Part shown: one piece after another, positions 44,326 to 57,090 of the stretch
Layout: each line of letters begins with the position of its first letter
Position numbering within the stretch: the first letter of the stretch is position 1
NCBI GenBank assembly: GCA_030533445.1
Contig: CM060081.1
Location: 34,980,111 to 35,044,110, forward strand
Origin: Cyprinodon diabolis
Taxonomy: Eukaryota > Chordata > Actinopteri > Cyprinodontiformes > Cyprinodontidae
Length of the DNA: 64,000 bases
Reading direction: 5' to 3'
Notes under the pieces: generated by a model
The model's database searches: none
Seen by the model: the letters and a program-made list of their open reading frames with translations, nothing else
What the model was told of the DNA's origin: nothing
Position numbers and translations under genes: made by a program

Positions 44326-47300
44326 AAGGGAATGTAGACTAGAACTTTTAGAATTGGAAATTCAAAGTGAAGAAGAGCCTTGTAATATTTAGCATCTTGA
44401 TCATGAATCATTACATGCTTGAGTTGGCTTGACAGTAACAAAAGGAGTGGAACTGATTGTCTCTGGCAGGTCACAGAATGATCTGAAATTAACACTCTGA
44501 AAGCTGATGTTGGAAACTAGTGAGCAGGATTTTTTTCTGTTGGGAAAAAAAAAAGGCCAAACTAGTGATCTTGTAGCTCTCAGCAGCTCCAGTGTCGGCA
44601 GGTACATTTGAATATGAAGAGTCCCCGACTGAAAGGTTATGACCCATAAAGAGGGGGAATGATCCGAGTGAAGCGTGCAGAGGGGCGAAATGTCAGGCTG
44701 AGAATGGCAGGAAATATGTTAGTGACAAGGAAAAAGCTGCCCCTGGTATTCAAGAGCCCCAATGAGTAAAAATAGGGCATTGGGCAAGAAGGCAGGAAAC
44801 CAGCAGAGCGAGGCCTCTAGTAGGAATTTCTTCTGGGGAGGAGAGATAAGGGACTTAACTCCGTCCTGTCTGGGCAACTGACTTCGACATGCGACATGTG
44901 ATCACAGATCACTTATGCATAGATGTAGAGGGGAAGAGCAGATTGAAGAATCGAATAAATAATTGAAGCAATGAGTGATGCGAGTGCTGCCGCGTGCCGT
45001 TGTGTGTGTGTTTGCATTTTTTGCCATGACTTGTCAGTTATTTAGCATTGACAGGACATTTTAATTAGGTCAGGGCTCGTGATGAAATGCAGGGACCTCC
45101 GCACACACGAGGGCTTTGTGCACACACACGTTCGCACTCACATATGCACATGCTGAAGTAATGGCAAACTAGTGGAAAGTACCGTGTCTGTGAGGTTTCT
45201 CAGGTTAGAGAGTGGAAGTCAGACAATAAACAGTGGTCTTATCAGACTGGAGGCAGAGCTTCCAACATGATCACCTCAACTCTTAGAAACAAATATGACC
45301 AACACATTTGAGTGAATTAGCTAATTCTGTAGGCAGGACTGTCATTGAAGAGTCCAAGTGTTCAGATCTGAGCCTGCATTCATCCATGAGTCTTGTTGAT
45401 GTGCTTCCTCACTGTCACTTCAGCACACAGATCATGCTGCTTTATTCGATTTGCCTGCAGTAGCAATCACTGACACAAGATTTATCAGGATTTTTTACAA
45501 ATCAAATTTTCAGGCATGTAGTGGAACGAGAGATTGATGGCCTGAAGGAGGGAAGCTAACAAGATGATTATCATATCATTGATTACAGTAATTTGTACCT
45601 GGGGAGGCAGTGGTTCATCAGATGTGGCATTCATTGTCAAGTACACAGTTGACTATGTGGCCACTTCTTATAAACTGTGGGCAGGCAAGGAGTTCCTTAT
45701 GTGCAGGAAGAAAGTCGGTGTGCGCCAAACCTCTGCTCAAGAGTCGGCTGCTGCTAAGCAAATGAGAAACAAAAAGAATTCTCACGCCCTTTCTGAGAAT
45801 AGAAAAATAACCAACTGAACGTGACAGCAACAACGGATACACACTCAAACAGTGTTAGTTAGATATTGCCAGGAGATATTAAACAGGGGTTTGGTGTAGA
45901 GATTATGAGCTGTTTGCTGGTCTAAATGCCAAAATAATCGCCACAGAGAAAAGTAACTCAGAGTTGTGTGAATGACTACTCAGACACGGCTCGAAGAGCG
46001 CACCTACAAATGGACTCATTTTTTCTTTATATCCCCACCCTGGCATCTCGTTTCAGAAATTATTGATAATGGTCTTTTAAAGCACTGGATCCATGCAAAA
46101 TACATATGTGGAGATACCTAATCATGCACCTTGGTTGCTACGGCTTTATAAGTTACTCAAAATACTTTTAGGTTACAAGTCACAGTCTTCAACTCATATT
46201 CACATGTCGTTTTTCAACTTTGAAGTTATTTGAATAATAAAGCATGCTTCTAGGTGGTAGTTGTCTTTTCCTTCTGTTTAATAGCTTTTAGCTATGTGAA
46301 CTAATTACATTTCATAAACCTTAATACTTTTTTCAAATTTAAATTAAAACATTTCTTCTAAAAGCAATATTCTTTAGTCCAAAGTCCAACTAAAAAGATA
46401 CAGTAGCAGTTCATATAACACTTATTTATTTTAGAAACGCATTACTTAAGAACTAAGGTATAATAGTTAAACCTTGTCTTACACTTAACACATTTTATGT
46501 TACAGGATCAGACATCAGACATCATTCGGAAAAGAACACAAAGCAAAAAATATTGAGTGTAAATAAGTGTAGAAATCTCAGTAAATACCAACTCATGCAA
46601 ACATGATGAGAGTTTATGCTACTTGGTTTGGCTCTCTATGAAAATCTTATCTCTTTTTCTCAGTACTGCTTTACACTGCAAGTAAGACACTGATCAAAAA
46701 CCCCACTATAGAAAAGTTGGAACTACTCCTATGAACTATTTTAATACTTTATATATTTTTTAAATATGCCTTCTTTTTATCTTAGTTTTGGCAGTTAAAA
46801 CTTAAACAGAAAACCTGAACTTAAACATTAGTTAAAGAAAAAGCAAATTATCATAGGCACATATGATTGTTAAAAAAGAACCCAAAGGTTTCGTTTTGAA
46901 AGGCACCATCGCTACAGTACGTGTCCTTATGTGTCTTTGCTGTGTCCCCTTGCTCTTATATCGAGGACAATGACTCCCTCCAGCATTACTGCTGTGGGAG
47001 ACAATAACCTAAATATCTGTCAAATTTCCACATTTCTTTATCTTTGCTTTTTCTTTCTTTTCTCTGTCTTTTCTATCTCATTTCATCCTTACTTTTTCAC
47101 CCTTCTCCTTTTCTCCTCATGTGCCCCTTTTACCTACACTCCCCCGTGGTCACTCTCTTAAGTGATTGCTACATTTCATCTCATGGTAAATCGGCCGTCA
47201 GCCCAGTGAGCTATCATTATGCAAATGATGGGCAATTCAATTTCAGTTGGTCGGAGGGGGAATTTCTAATTAGGGTGAGCCATGGCTCTCAAGATTTAGA

Positions 47301-47910
47301 GAAATATGTAAAGGCAGAGGAAGAGAGACAGTAAGGTAGAGAGGGGCCGTAAATGGATAAGCAGAGGTAAAAGAGAAAGAGGCTGAGAGAGAAGCAGCTG
47401 GATGAGAATTACTCATCCACAAAATCCACACCTGCATCACAGTTTTACTCTTCAGCTGGATTTGAGTCTCATCTGCTTCTCTTCTTGTGTTACTCCTTTT
47501 TTTGCATAACCAATTGTTTTCTCAAAATTTAGAAAAAACAAGCAGTTTCTCCTGTTAACAGCAAAACCATGAAAAATCTTTCTGTTTCAACACGGGATTA
47601 AATTAGCCTTCCATTCACACGCTACTGCGATAAGCAAAGTACTAAAATTGACAAAATAAATATTTCATACGGGAGAAAGGAAGTGGTTTTAATACTATTA
47701 ATGTCTTTCTTTAACATGACTCATTTACCAATGATGTCATCATTGTTTTTCTCTTACTTTGTCAAATGTGTGCCAGGTCTAAAATTAAAACCTGAATTAT
47801 CTAATATATACAAACTGATATGTATTCTGACTTTGATTCTTGCGGCAAGAAGTCACAAGTTTAATGTGTCATTAAATTGTCAAGTTGAATTTTTGATATA
47901 TAAGGTTATC
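44326..47910 (+). other. Intron 1 interior with possible conserved regulatory DNA
   Basis: No exon found. Two stretches, about 44620-45130 and 47170-47290, have balanced composition and clustered factor-like motifs rather than AT-rich drift, and are set out separately among the findings. The rest is unremarkable. Confidence 0.45.
47170..47290. promoter_or_regulatory. Candidate conserved enhancer with octamer and homeodomain motifs
   Basis: ATGCAAAT, the POU octamer core, lies at 47219-47226. The palindromic homeodomain core CTAATTAG is at 47266-47273. CG dinucleotides survive (AATCGGCCGTCAG), which is unusual in this intron. All this fits a developmental enhancer, but only cross-species alignment or chromatin data could show it. 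There is no direct evidence of function. Confidence 0.3.
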
Positions 47911-48121
47911 TTCCTGTTAAAAGGGAGTTTTTCCTCTCCACTGTCGCTACAAGCTTGATTAGTGTGAGGGATTGTATTGGAGTCAATGCAATCAACTGGT
48001 TTTCCTTAGATAGAACACTTTGATTCAATTTCACTGTATGATCTGGTTAAACTGTAAAGTGCCTTGAGATGACTTGTGTTGTGAATTTGGCGCTATATAA
48101 ATAAACTGATTTGAATTGAAA
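47911..48121 (+). repeat. LINE 3' tail (Rex/CR1-type, tentative)
   Basis: The segment runs from TTCCTGTTAAAAGGGAG through CTCTCCACTGTCGCTACAAG and CCTTGAGATGACTTGTG to GGCGCTATATAAATAAACTG and a TTGAATTGAA end. This tail is extremely frequent in fish genomes and is read here on the + strand. A decayed relative is at 7862-8065. There is no coding part. The clade is from memory. Confidence 0.68.
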
Positions 48122-49791
48122 TATATCTTTCAGACAAAATACCTACTACAACACAATAATCATCTAAATTAGGAGTGCTTTGGAGAACTGCAGTCTAACC
48201 TAATAATTTTTTTATGCAGAAAAACAGCCATTTGTCACATTTATAGGTTTTTTTATTTTTAAATGTGTGTTGGTGTTGGCCATTAGGGAACCTAGCTGTT
48301 AGACAATCTGAGAAAGTGGCTTGATCTCTCGTGTGGGCTCCTTAGTCAAACCATAAAAGTCCAGAAAAGTTTGCACTCTGCATAGATCGGGATTTTGGTC
48401 CTCCTTTTTGATTTACGTCGTATGTTAAAGAGTGCTAAAATTAGCCTGCCTTGGTTTTACCACAGTTCCAACAATCAGCGACTCAACTACTGTACTATGC
48501 AGTCAGTAAGTGTTGCTGCTTTTCACCTATTGTGTAAGAGACTGGCATACTGCTGATGTTGCTTATACAACATGAAATAAAGACACTGCACCTGAATGCT
48601 CATACACGTAACTTAACTTATTCTGCGTAACATCGGAACAAAACAAAAAAAAACAGGCATGAAAAAAGTTTCAGAATGAGCAGAATGAAATAAAACCTCG
48701 CCTTAGGATAATCAAACATGAATTTAAAGACTATTTCAGAAAGGCAGTACATCTAAAAAGAAACTGGTTATGCCTCCTTGAAGATGCATGAAAGGTATTA
48801 CTGCTTTACTGTGAAAAACATCACAATGATAATGATAAATAATTATTATTTCTCCAGGACTGAATGAGCATTCTTAGGATTGTGGTTATTGTTTTCCATT
48901 GTTTTCTGGGTGCTTTGAAAAGAAAAAGACAATTTTTAAAGAAAAATTCTGGGGTTTCTGTTTATCTTTTTCATGTGTTGATTCATACATTTACTCAAAA
49001 TTAAACAGACCTGAAAAGAAAGGCTGATGGTTTGCTGACCAAATTAAGGTAAACTGAAATTTAAGGTTATTTTTCAGTAGAGATGATGAACTCAAAATAA
49101 AAAAAAAAAATGCACTTTTACTTTTGAAAGGATTTTAAAATTTATAACATCCAATTGTATTTAGAATATAAATATGTTTTGCATTTAAATCTGTTATTGA
49201 TTCATGCATAGATAACTGAGGCCGTTCTGGCCAGGAATTGCTACAGGGAGTTTCACACAGGGGATAGCCCTGGGCACCATGAAAGAACTAACTATAAGTT
49301 TCCCAATGCTTAGGAAAAAAATTCAATGTTTATATATACATATTATGATTGTTTTAAGTTTTGGGTAAATTATGACGGTAATATATTTCTATATTTTTAT
49401 ACAGTTACTATTCCATGGTTAATTTTAATTAGTTATTGGAAATTTGCCTGCATTCGGTCTCTTTTTAGTTGATAAAGCTGTTTTTGTTTTACCATTTCAA
49501 ATAAAATGTCTTTAAGAAGTTTACAACCATATTTTCAGTGTGAGCAGGTTCAAAGATCATGTATCAACAGCTTTCAGTGTCCAAATGAAGGCAAATTCAT
49601 TTTGATGATCTTAAAGCCAGCGCTTCCTTTGGAGGAGGTACATTTGAAAGAGATTCAAATGCACTTATTTCTGACGTTACATAATTCTAGTACGTTTCTA
49701 TATGTAGTTGTTTATGAAATCATTTGAAACAAAACGATTTACTGAGAAAAAGTTATACTTAGGGATTAAGAAAGCCCTGAAACCACATATA

Positions 49792-49813
49792 ATCATATAT
49801 GTACATATATGAT
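49792..49813. repeat. Perfect 22-bp palindrome
   Basis: ATCATATATGT followed by ACATATATGAT is its own reverse complement. In an AT-rich intron it may be chance or a relic of slippage. Confidence 0.9.
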
Positions 49814-52800
49814 ACATAATCATCTGGTTAATGAAAGCTGTTTGCTGGACCATGGTTGTCCCTGGCAATCACACAAACAATAACACAATCGCACATATAT
49901 GTATGTGTAAGAGCCTTGACCACCTCTGTTCCATCTCTGCATGATAAAGTAAAAATTGAGACAAAGAGGCACAACAGTGCCACCAATGGGCAATTGGAAA
50001 ATGCCTCTTGCAATTATTATCATAGACATTGATTAGGACATAAATTAATATTATTTCCATTTAATTACATTGTTTATTTTTGATGAAGTGTTTTTTTTTT
50101 TCTTCTCCAATCGTAACAATGCATGGGGCCCCTTTGTGCTATTTTTTTTTATCAGGAGACAGAAAGAACAGAGAAAACTGTCCAACTTTTCCACCATTTT
50201 TAACTGAATGTACTTTATCAGCCTCTAAAAAAAACCTTTCTTGAATATGCTGGTAGTTTTTACACATGCATGATAGAGCTTACTCAATTGTTATTTACAT
50301 TATTACTTAATTCCCTAAATTGTCTATCTTTTCTTTTTTGAACATGCATGAAAACATGTGTAGGTGTTTGGATGTGTGAGGCCTGCACACGTGCACGGTG
50401 AGAACAGAGGATTCGGCTGAGATCAGCAGCTTACCCTTGGCTGTCAAATATTCTGTCAGCACTACCCCAGAATTACAATTGGACTCTTTGGGAGGCATTA
50501 ATTCAAAGCACCCTAACAATTCTCTCTGAAACCAAATCAACTGCCTGTAGTCAGCATATCAACTCTTTCTCTTTATCTCTGTCTTTTCCTTTCTTCTGGC
50601 CTCTTCCATTCCACTTGCTTTCTGTTATGACTTATCATGACTGCATTTTCTGTTTTTTTTTTTCTTGCTCTCAATCTTTTCTCTGTGTAATTAATCATAC
50701 AATTGATATAATTAATTATGCCCGCAAAAAAGACATAGTTTCTTTTTTACATTTAGAAACTCTCACAGTATCTAAAGAATATATATTCTTTTTTATTAAG
50801 TTACATCTGCAGTCAGAAGCAACAATTTTTAATGATTTGTATTTAATAGTAAATGCATTTTTTTCCTCTGCCCCTTAAAATGTAGTAGTGCCGTTGTTTT
50901 CTTCTGATATAATAAATGCATGCGTTATTTGTAAAAACAAATGCAAAAACATGCTTGTGAGTAAAATATATGCTCTAAAGCATAAAAATTGTCTAAAAAT
51001 TGTCATCATTGAAATTAAAGTAGCTTTGAGAATTTTGATGTTAGGTCAGCCATTATCTGCATGTGCAGTAATTGATGGTGTACTTTACAAAGGTCCTAAT
51101 TAGGCAAAACAAGACATTTTAACAATAAAATTAAAACTATATTATTTTGTTATCTGTAAACGACACGAAGATCAGTTGACCTCAGATTTGTGGGTTAGTT
51201 AAATTAAACCACTTTATTTTCTGTTTTTTTTTTCCTGTTTGAATAATGTTTTTGTTTCTTTGTTTGTTTGTTTTATGTAATTAGAAATAGTAATGTTGTG
51301 ATAATAAAGGTTAGAGTATTATAATGCTATCCAATAAAAGAATGTCCTACAGTTTTTTTTCTTCACAAGACCCTACATTTGTTAGGCTTTTTTTTTCTCC
51401 TTTCAGTGTCACAAATCACTTTAGGGATAATTCATTCCAGCTTTTGTTTTGTATGCAAGTAATCCTTGGTCTTTCATGTTTGGCTAATGAAATAAGAAAA
51501 GGAAAACCAAAGTCCTCAGTTTTTTCTCTTAGCTTAAGCTTCTCGTGGCCATCTGCTTTCAGCCTGTAACAGACTGTCTGTGGCCAGAACACAAGAGCAG
51601 GCGCTGCTTGTCTGCTGTTGGTGCAAGTTGTATTGTTTTTCTGACATTTTGGAGGGCTTTAGGAAACACTTGTAAAAGGACATTGTTTAAAAGAGAAAGA
51701 TAAAATGAAAATTCTCTTCTCCATCTGTGTGTCGGACAAAACAAGGGCACTGTCTGCACCTTATCGATGCACTTCATCTTCCCTAGTGTTGTGTCAAACC
51801 TAATGCAAAGGACAGGTATGTGTCTGTGAGAAAGAATCTAACTGAAGAGAGAGTAAACACATTTCTGCTGTCAGTAGTTGTTGTATATTATATAATGTAT
51901 ATTAACCTTGCCAAAGGCTGCACTCTTAAAAAACATTTTCTGAGTTTGTCTCTGGCATTCAGCTTTACCGAGGCACATAAAACCAAATTACTTTCCCTCT
52001 GATTTTAAATGAAAAGAAGAAATCTTGAATACACATCCAGCTTTTCCTCCACATCCCTGTGTGCAGATTTAAAATATACGCCACTATCTATGGACTGCAT
52101 AATGTTTAAAAAGCTGCTGCTGAATTGTCGATCACGCCTTCTTTCTACCACATGCAGCCAAAGTTTGCAGTGCTGTTCAGGAGATACAGAATCTGTCACT
52201 TCGGAGAGAGTAGAAAAAGAATCCTTAAACAGAACCAAAAGCAACACGGTTTTATGAAAATATGAGAAATACCGCAGTCAGAAAGTAAGAAACCAGCAGC
52301 TGTGGTCTGTGGTGCTGCTGTTGCTTTAGATCAGAGTTCACCTAATGTTGTTTCATAAAAAGATGCAGATTAGTATATGCAGTTTATTCTGCGGTTTGTT
52401 TTCAGAGGAAATCAATCCTGTTTTTGAAGGCATATGAAACTATTTCACAAAAATACTGCTTTGTATGTTGGTTGATAGAAATGTTCAATATATCTTGGTG
52501 TGTACATCATTGTAAACTGGGATCTGTGTTTTCTAATGGTATTGGAAATATACAAACAAGAGATACAGCAATGAGAGGAAGGGTGGAGTCAGAGCACAGA
52601 ATCTGAAAATACAAGTGAAAATAGGGCAAGAGAGATTATTTATATAGCATTAAGAAATAAGTGAAAAGAGTTTGATTTCATCTGAAATTATTATTGTATA
52701 ACAGGTCAGGATTCAATGTACAGACCCGTTGGATTGTCTAAAAGTGTAACAAAAAGGCTGAAAAGCTAGAGTTTTATATATAAATAGATCCAGCAATGAT

Positions 52801-52921
52801 ACTGGTATTTGTTGGATATCTCCAGCAGCAGGACCAGAAGTTTAAGGGTCGGTATTGGCCTAAGGCAGGTTGCCCCTGGCTTCATGTTCTGGTTACGCTC
52901 GAGCTGCTTTGGCCACAGTTT

Positions 52922-52948
52922 ACATCTCTTTCACGTATAAAGAGATGT
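52922..52948. repeat. 10-bp perfect hairpin with 7-nt loop
   Basis: ACATCTCTTT (52922-52931) pairs with AAAGAGATGT (52939-52948) around CACGTAT. No terminator or RNA gene is implied; it could fold in the intron transcript. Confidence 0.85.
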
Positions 52949-54583
52949 GCTTTCCACAGCGCAGCAGGTCTTTGAAGTAAAGCACTTCAGTGAAGCTGAG
53001 TGGAATACAATATACTGTGTTTTTAGTACTTTCAAAAACAGTGGCTGTGATCAAATACGCTGCACTTCAAAAATATGTAAATGTCTACTTCAGAACCTTG
53101 AGACTTAATTTTTCCATATCCTTTTATTATTTTGTAATTACCATTATTATTATTTTATTTTAAAGTAAGCAACAGATTTGGGAACTTTGATTTCTACAGG
53201 CAGGATTGCAGACATTTGCATAGATAATGTGAACAAATTAACATCACACAATGTCCATAAATCCCTTATTTCTCTCTGTAAAAAAAGAATTGCTTAGATG
53301 AAAGAAAGATGATTACTAAATATCAAAACAGGGTTTAGTAGGCTTTAGATACTAATGCAACATTTACAATACAGATGCATTTAATCACATTTTTGGAATA
53401 TAATTTTTCAGCATAGGGTAAATATCCAAGATGCAAAGAGTACCATCATATTATGCATCAGTCTTGTCAGACTAAATTATATCACAATTATTGCTAATCT
53501 GTACAGGGAAGTGATTAATCAAAATGTAATATGTAAACCAGTGTAGCAGAATACATTTGCTGCCCTTAGATTAAAGCAACTATAAGTGTGTTTAACCACT
53601 GAAAAAGTGATTCACAGTCTGTTATTGACTGTCGGACCACCGCAGCTATAAAATCGACTGATGCACGTTTGTGCTGCTGAGCTCATTTACTTTATCTGCA
53701 GACATGTCTGTAAAATTACAAAAGTAAAGTTACTAATGCTACTAAACAGGCAGGTCCAGTGCTGATAATTCCAACAAAATAGGGAACCAGTCCCCATAAT
53801 ATGTAGATCAGTATTTGGTGTACACTCTTTGTGTGTGTGTGTGTGTGTATACACAGAGAGCACCATATACTACTGATGAGTTATAGTGTTTCCCTATAAG
53901 TCCGTCTGGGCCCTGCATTCCTCTCATTGCCAGCGTGTGATGAGTGCAGCCTTTCAGCTAATCTGGGAAGAATGTTGGCCTCAGACACACATGTGTTCTA
54001 TTAAGAGCAGATCTGTGTAAATAATATAACATGCAACAGCTAGCATTACAGCAGGTAACTATAATCCCACAGCTGTGACTTGGTTTTATGGTGCCCTAAC
54101 TGCCCAGCATATAAGAAGACAAAGCCACTCTTGATTTTTAATGAGAAGATGTATGGCAGCTCTGTATGTTCAAACAGTTTATTTGTTCTAACAGTGTATT
54201 ATTAAATTATACAGATAACAAGAGTTATTATTTGTTTGGGAAATTATTTGATTTTGCGGACTAACAACCTTTTTTGTATACAGTATATTTTTGTATATTT
54301 ATATACAGTTTTCACTTTAGCAAAGCTTTAATTATCCCCAGAATTCAAATTTAATACGTACAATAATATTTGAGCTAAATATTCCAGTGTTCACCTCTTA
54401 AAATGTTGTTTTCTCCATGACTACTATGGCCACTGTTACAACCCTAAGAATGATTAATACACTATTCTGCTCATATACACTGAATTAAAACATATGGTTA
54501 TATATGTAGTACCTGATTGACTGACTCAATGCTATATACATCAAAAACTGTTCCAAAAGATCAAAGTAACATAGCTTAAAGCT

Positions 54584-55084
54584 ACAGTGTGTAATTTTTA
54601 GCGACATCTAACGTCCAGACTGCAGACCGCAGCAACATGAACATCTCCCCCCCACTGCTTCTCCCCCCCAACAGTACGGCGAGCGTTACGGGACAAAATG
54701 TCTTCCATGACGTCCACATCACCTACCTTCTCAAGTGATGAGGTTTGTTTACATAGATAATTTTACAGATAGTATTCTCAGGCATAATACTGCCATCTAT
54801 TGTTCAGTACCGTCTCAGTTCATCTCTCTCAACTTGCCGTAGTTACTTTCGAGCATAATGGGCGATCTCGCAATCGCTAGTTTGTTGGTTCTGCGCTGCC
54901 GTAGCGCAAAGATGTCTGCCTCCATGGCTGCGAGACCCGCTCCTATGTAATTATAAATAACGAATTCTAAGGCAACACAAATATTAAGGTTAAGAGGCTG
55001 AGCTCGTAGGTGATGATAAATAACATAGTTATGTATAATATATTACATTTCTGACTGTATATCCCTGTAATTATTACACACTGT
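54584..55084. mobile_element. Probable non-autonomous DNA transposon (MITE-like)
   Basis: The perfect 12-bp inverted ends ACAGTGTGTAAT (54584-54595) and ATTACACACTGT (55073-55084) bound a 501-bp block with more CpG than the flanks. A TTAA lies just left of the element (54576-54579), but no matching duplication is seen on the right, so the superfamily is open. There is no coding content. Confidence 0.55.
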
Positions 55085-55410
55085 GTGTGAACAACATTAG
55101 AGTTTTTTTCCTAGTCCACCTCTAGTCAATTATTTATATCAGGAACAAGAGTGCTTTACAACACTACAGCATTATTAAGAACTTTTTTGCTATTTGAACC
55201 AATATAGTAGCTTAGTAACCACAATATTAATTTATGCATTCCCTATGACTATGTGGAACCTTAATTGAACTCTGAGATATTTAAAAAACTACGGGCATTT
55301 CCAAATTCATGGCGTACAATGATAGACAAAAGAAACAATATCCAAGGATACACCAGAACAACAATATTATATTATGTTCACCCTTCCTGTTATTTTCTGA
55401 AAAACTTTCT

Positions 55411-55413
55411 CTG

Positions 55414-55444
<31 letters not shown>
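55411..55444. repeat. (CT)n microsatellite
   Basis: A nearly pure CT tract, preceded by CTGTCG and followed by TTTCTTTCTC. Confidence 0.92.
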
Positions 55445-55450
<6 letters not shown>

Positions 55451-55616
55451 CTCTTTTTAAAGCCTAAATTGAACACAATCAGTCAGCTATTTAAGAGCTG
55501 GTTATTGAAGATGAATTTACTAGTTTTGTATATTTTTAACTCATTAAAAATACCCACCTGAATACCTACGTTAAATTTACTCTTTGTTGCATACTTCTAC
55601 CTACTAATTTACATTA

Positions 55617-57090
55617 TGTCTAGCCTAGTAAACTAGCCCCACCCGCCAGCGGCCAAAATAATTTTTGCCTGCGAGCTGGTCTAGCGTCAATCAATACCCC
55701 AGGCCCTAAATCTGGCGGGCCAATCACAATGCAGAGATGAGTTTTAAATGTCTGGATGCAAAGCGGGCAGGGTTTCGAGGGCGTGATGACGAAGCTGCAC
55801 GACGCTGTAGAAAGCGCAAAAGTAGAATGCACTGCTGCAGCATCCGCTTTCAATGGAACGCTCCAGAATATTATACTTTAAAGCATCACTATATGGTCCA
55901 TTTACCGATTTAATGTGTCATTAAAAAATTTCCGAAGTTGAGAGGATCGCGGCAACCAGCGGAGCTCCGAAGCTAAGGGCAGCCAGGCCTAACCACAGCC
56001 CATCTATAGCAGCCCTCTCTCGGCATAGTCATGTGTGAAGGACCGCTGGCTCTACAGGAAGAGGCTTTACGCTTATTCATTTTTAAGAAGGACGTATTCG
56101 CCGTTTTATCAACAGGCTGTTTCTTAACACTCACCCACCAGCTTCCTGTCACGTTTACTACGTCACAGTCAGTTGCGCTCATTGGTGAGAGCGTTGGCCA
56201 ATAGGCACAGGCATGATTTGAAAAACAACGGGTTGTTCTCATCAACAACTTTCCGATGTCTCATTCATTGGGGCCAGTTTAAATAACACCTTTCATCTCC
56301 CATTTAGTCTGGTTTACCGGGCTACATTATGTCTGCTCTACAGAGGTGCAATGCCCACACGAGCTCCGAGGAGCATGCACAGATTTAGCATTAAAAGGCA
56401 GTGAGCAATTCAGGATTCGGACCACAACAACTCCTTCTATGGATTTTTAAGGTGGCTAAAACTTGCTCGCTTTTTGTTTTTGGGCATCCAGATTATTTTA
56501 GGAGTCTCACACCCCTTTTCCAACCTTGGAACAATCTTCTATTAGTGGCAGTGGGAATGGCTGACCCGTGTCGACCTGTGTCAAACTACTTGGCAAGCGA
56601 CTTGGTTAAAGCCCCCCTCAAACGCCCCGGCTTCAATCGGCATACAGTGGGAACATCTACCCGCTAATGTATGCGTAACGTACGATAAACATGCTGCCGC
56701 ACTGGTGAGACAGATTCGGAGGGAAGAACGAAACAATAAAGAACACTTACTACTCGATGGTTCATTTCCCTGTTGCTCTCATTGTTTAATTTCCTGATTT
56801 CTTTCAAACTGATGACATCATCAACGCTAACCCAGCATGATGGCATCACTGGACACACAGTAGTGGAGGCACTTAGAGGATACAGATTGCCATTGTGGTT
56901 TTAGACCCAGCATTTTTTGCGGATTGGAATGGAGCTACATGCCAATTGTTAGCAGTTCGAGCCGTGATTGTTTGCGTTTTTGAAAAGCTGAAAATGATCC
57001 GATTCTTGTCAGCAGCCAATCCCTCTGTACATCAATTTCTCTGTACTTTGTATACAAACAGTGTATCCTGTGTATCATCAAAACTGTGAC
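55617..57090. other. CpG-rich unclassified transposon-like block
   Basis: The block begins near GTCTAGCCTAGTAAACTAGC and has much more CpG than the rest of the intron, plus inverted CCAAT boxes (CATTGG and GGCCAATAGG near 56177-56205). The left-hand sequence resembles a common fish repeat by memory. I could not find matching terminal repeats or a TSD, and no frame has a domain, so it may be a large non-autonomous element or an internal CpG-rich regulatory region. Confidence 0.4.

Larger units (their letters stand above)
48122..54583 (+). other. Intron 1 interior, no exon or classified repeat
   Basis: AT-rich, with A/T homopolymers and a short (GT)n at 53831-53847. A 22-bp palindrome at 49792-49813 and a hairpin at 52922-52948 are listed separately. 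No exon signal was convincing. Confidence 0.5.
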
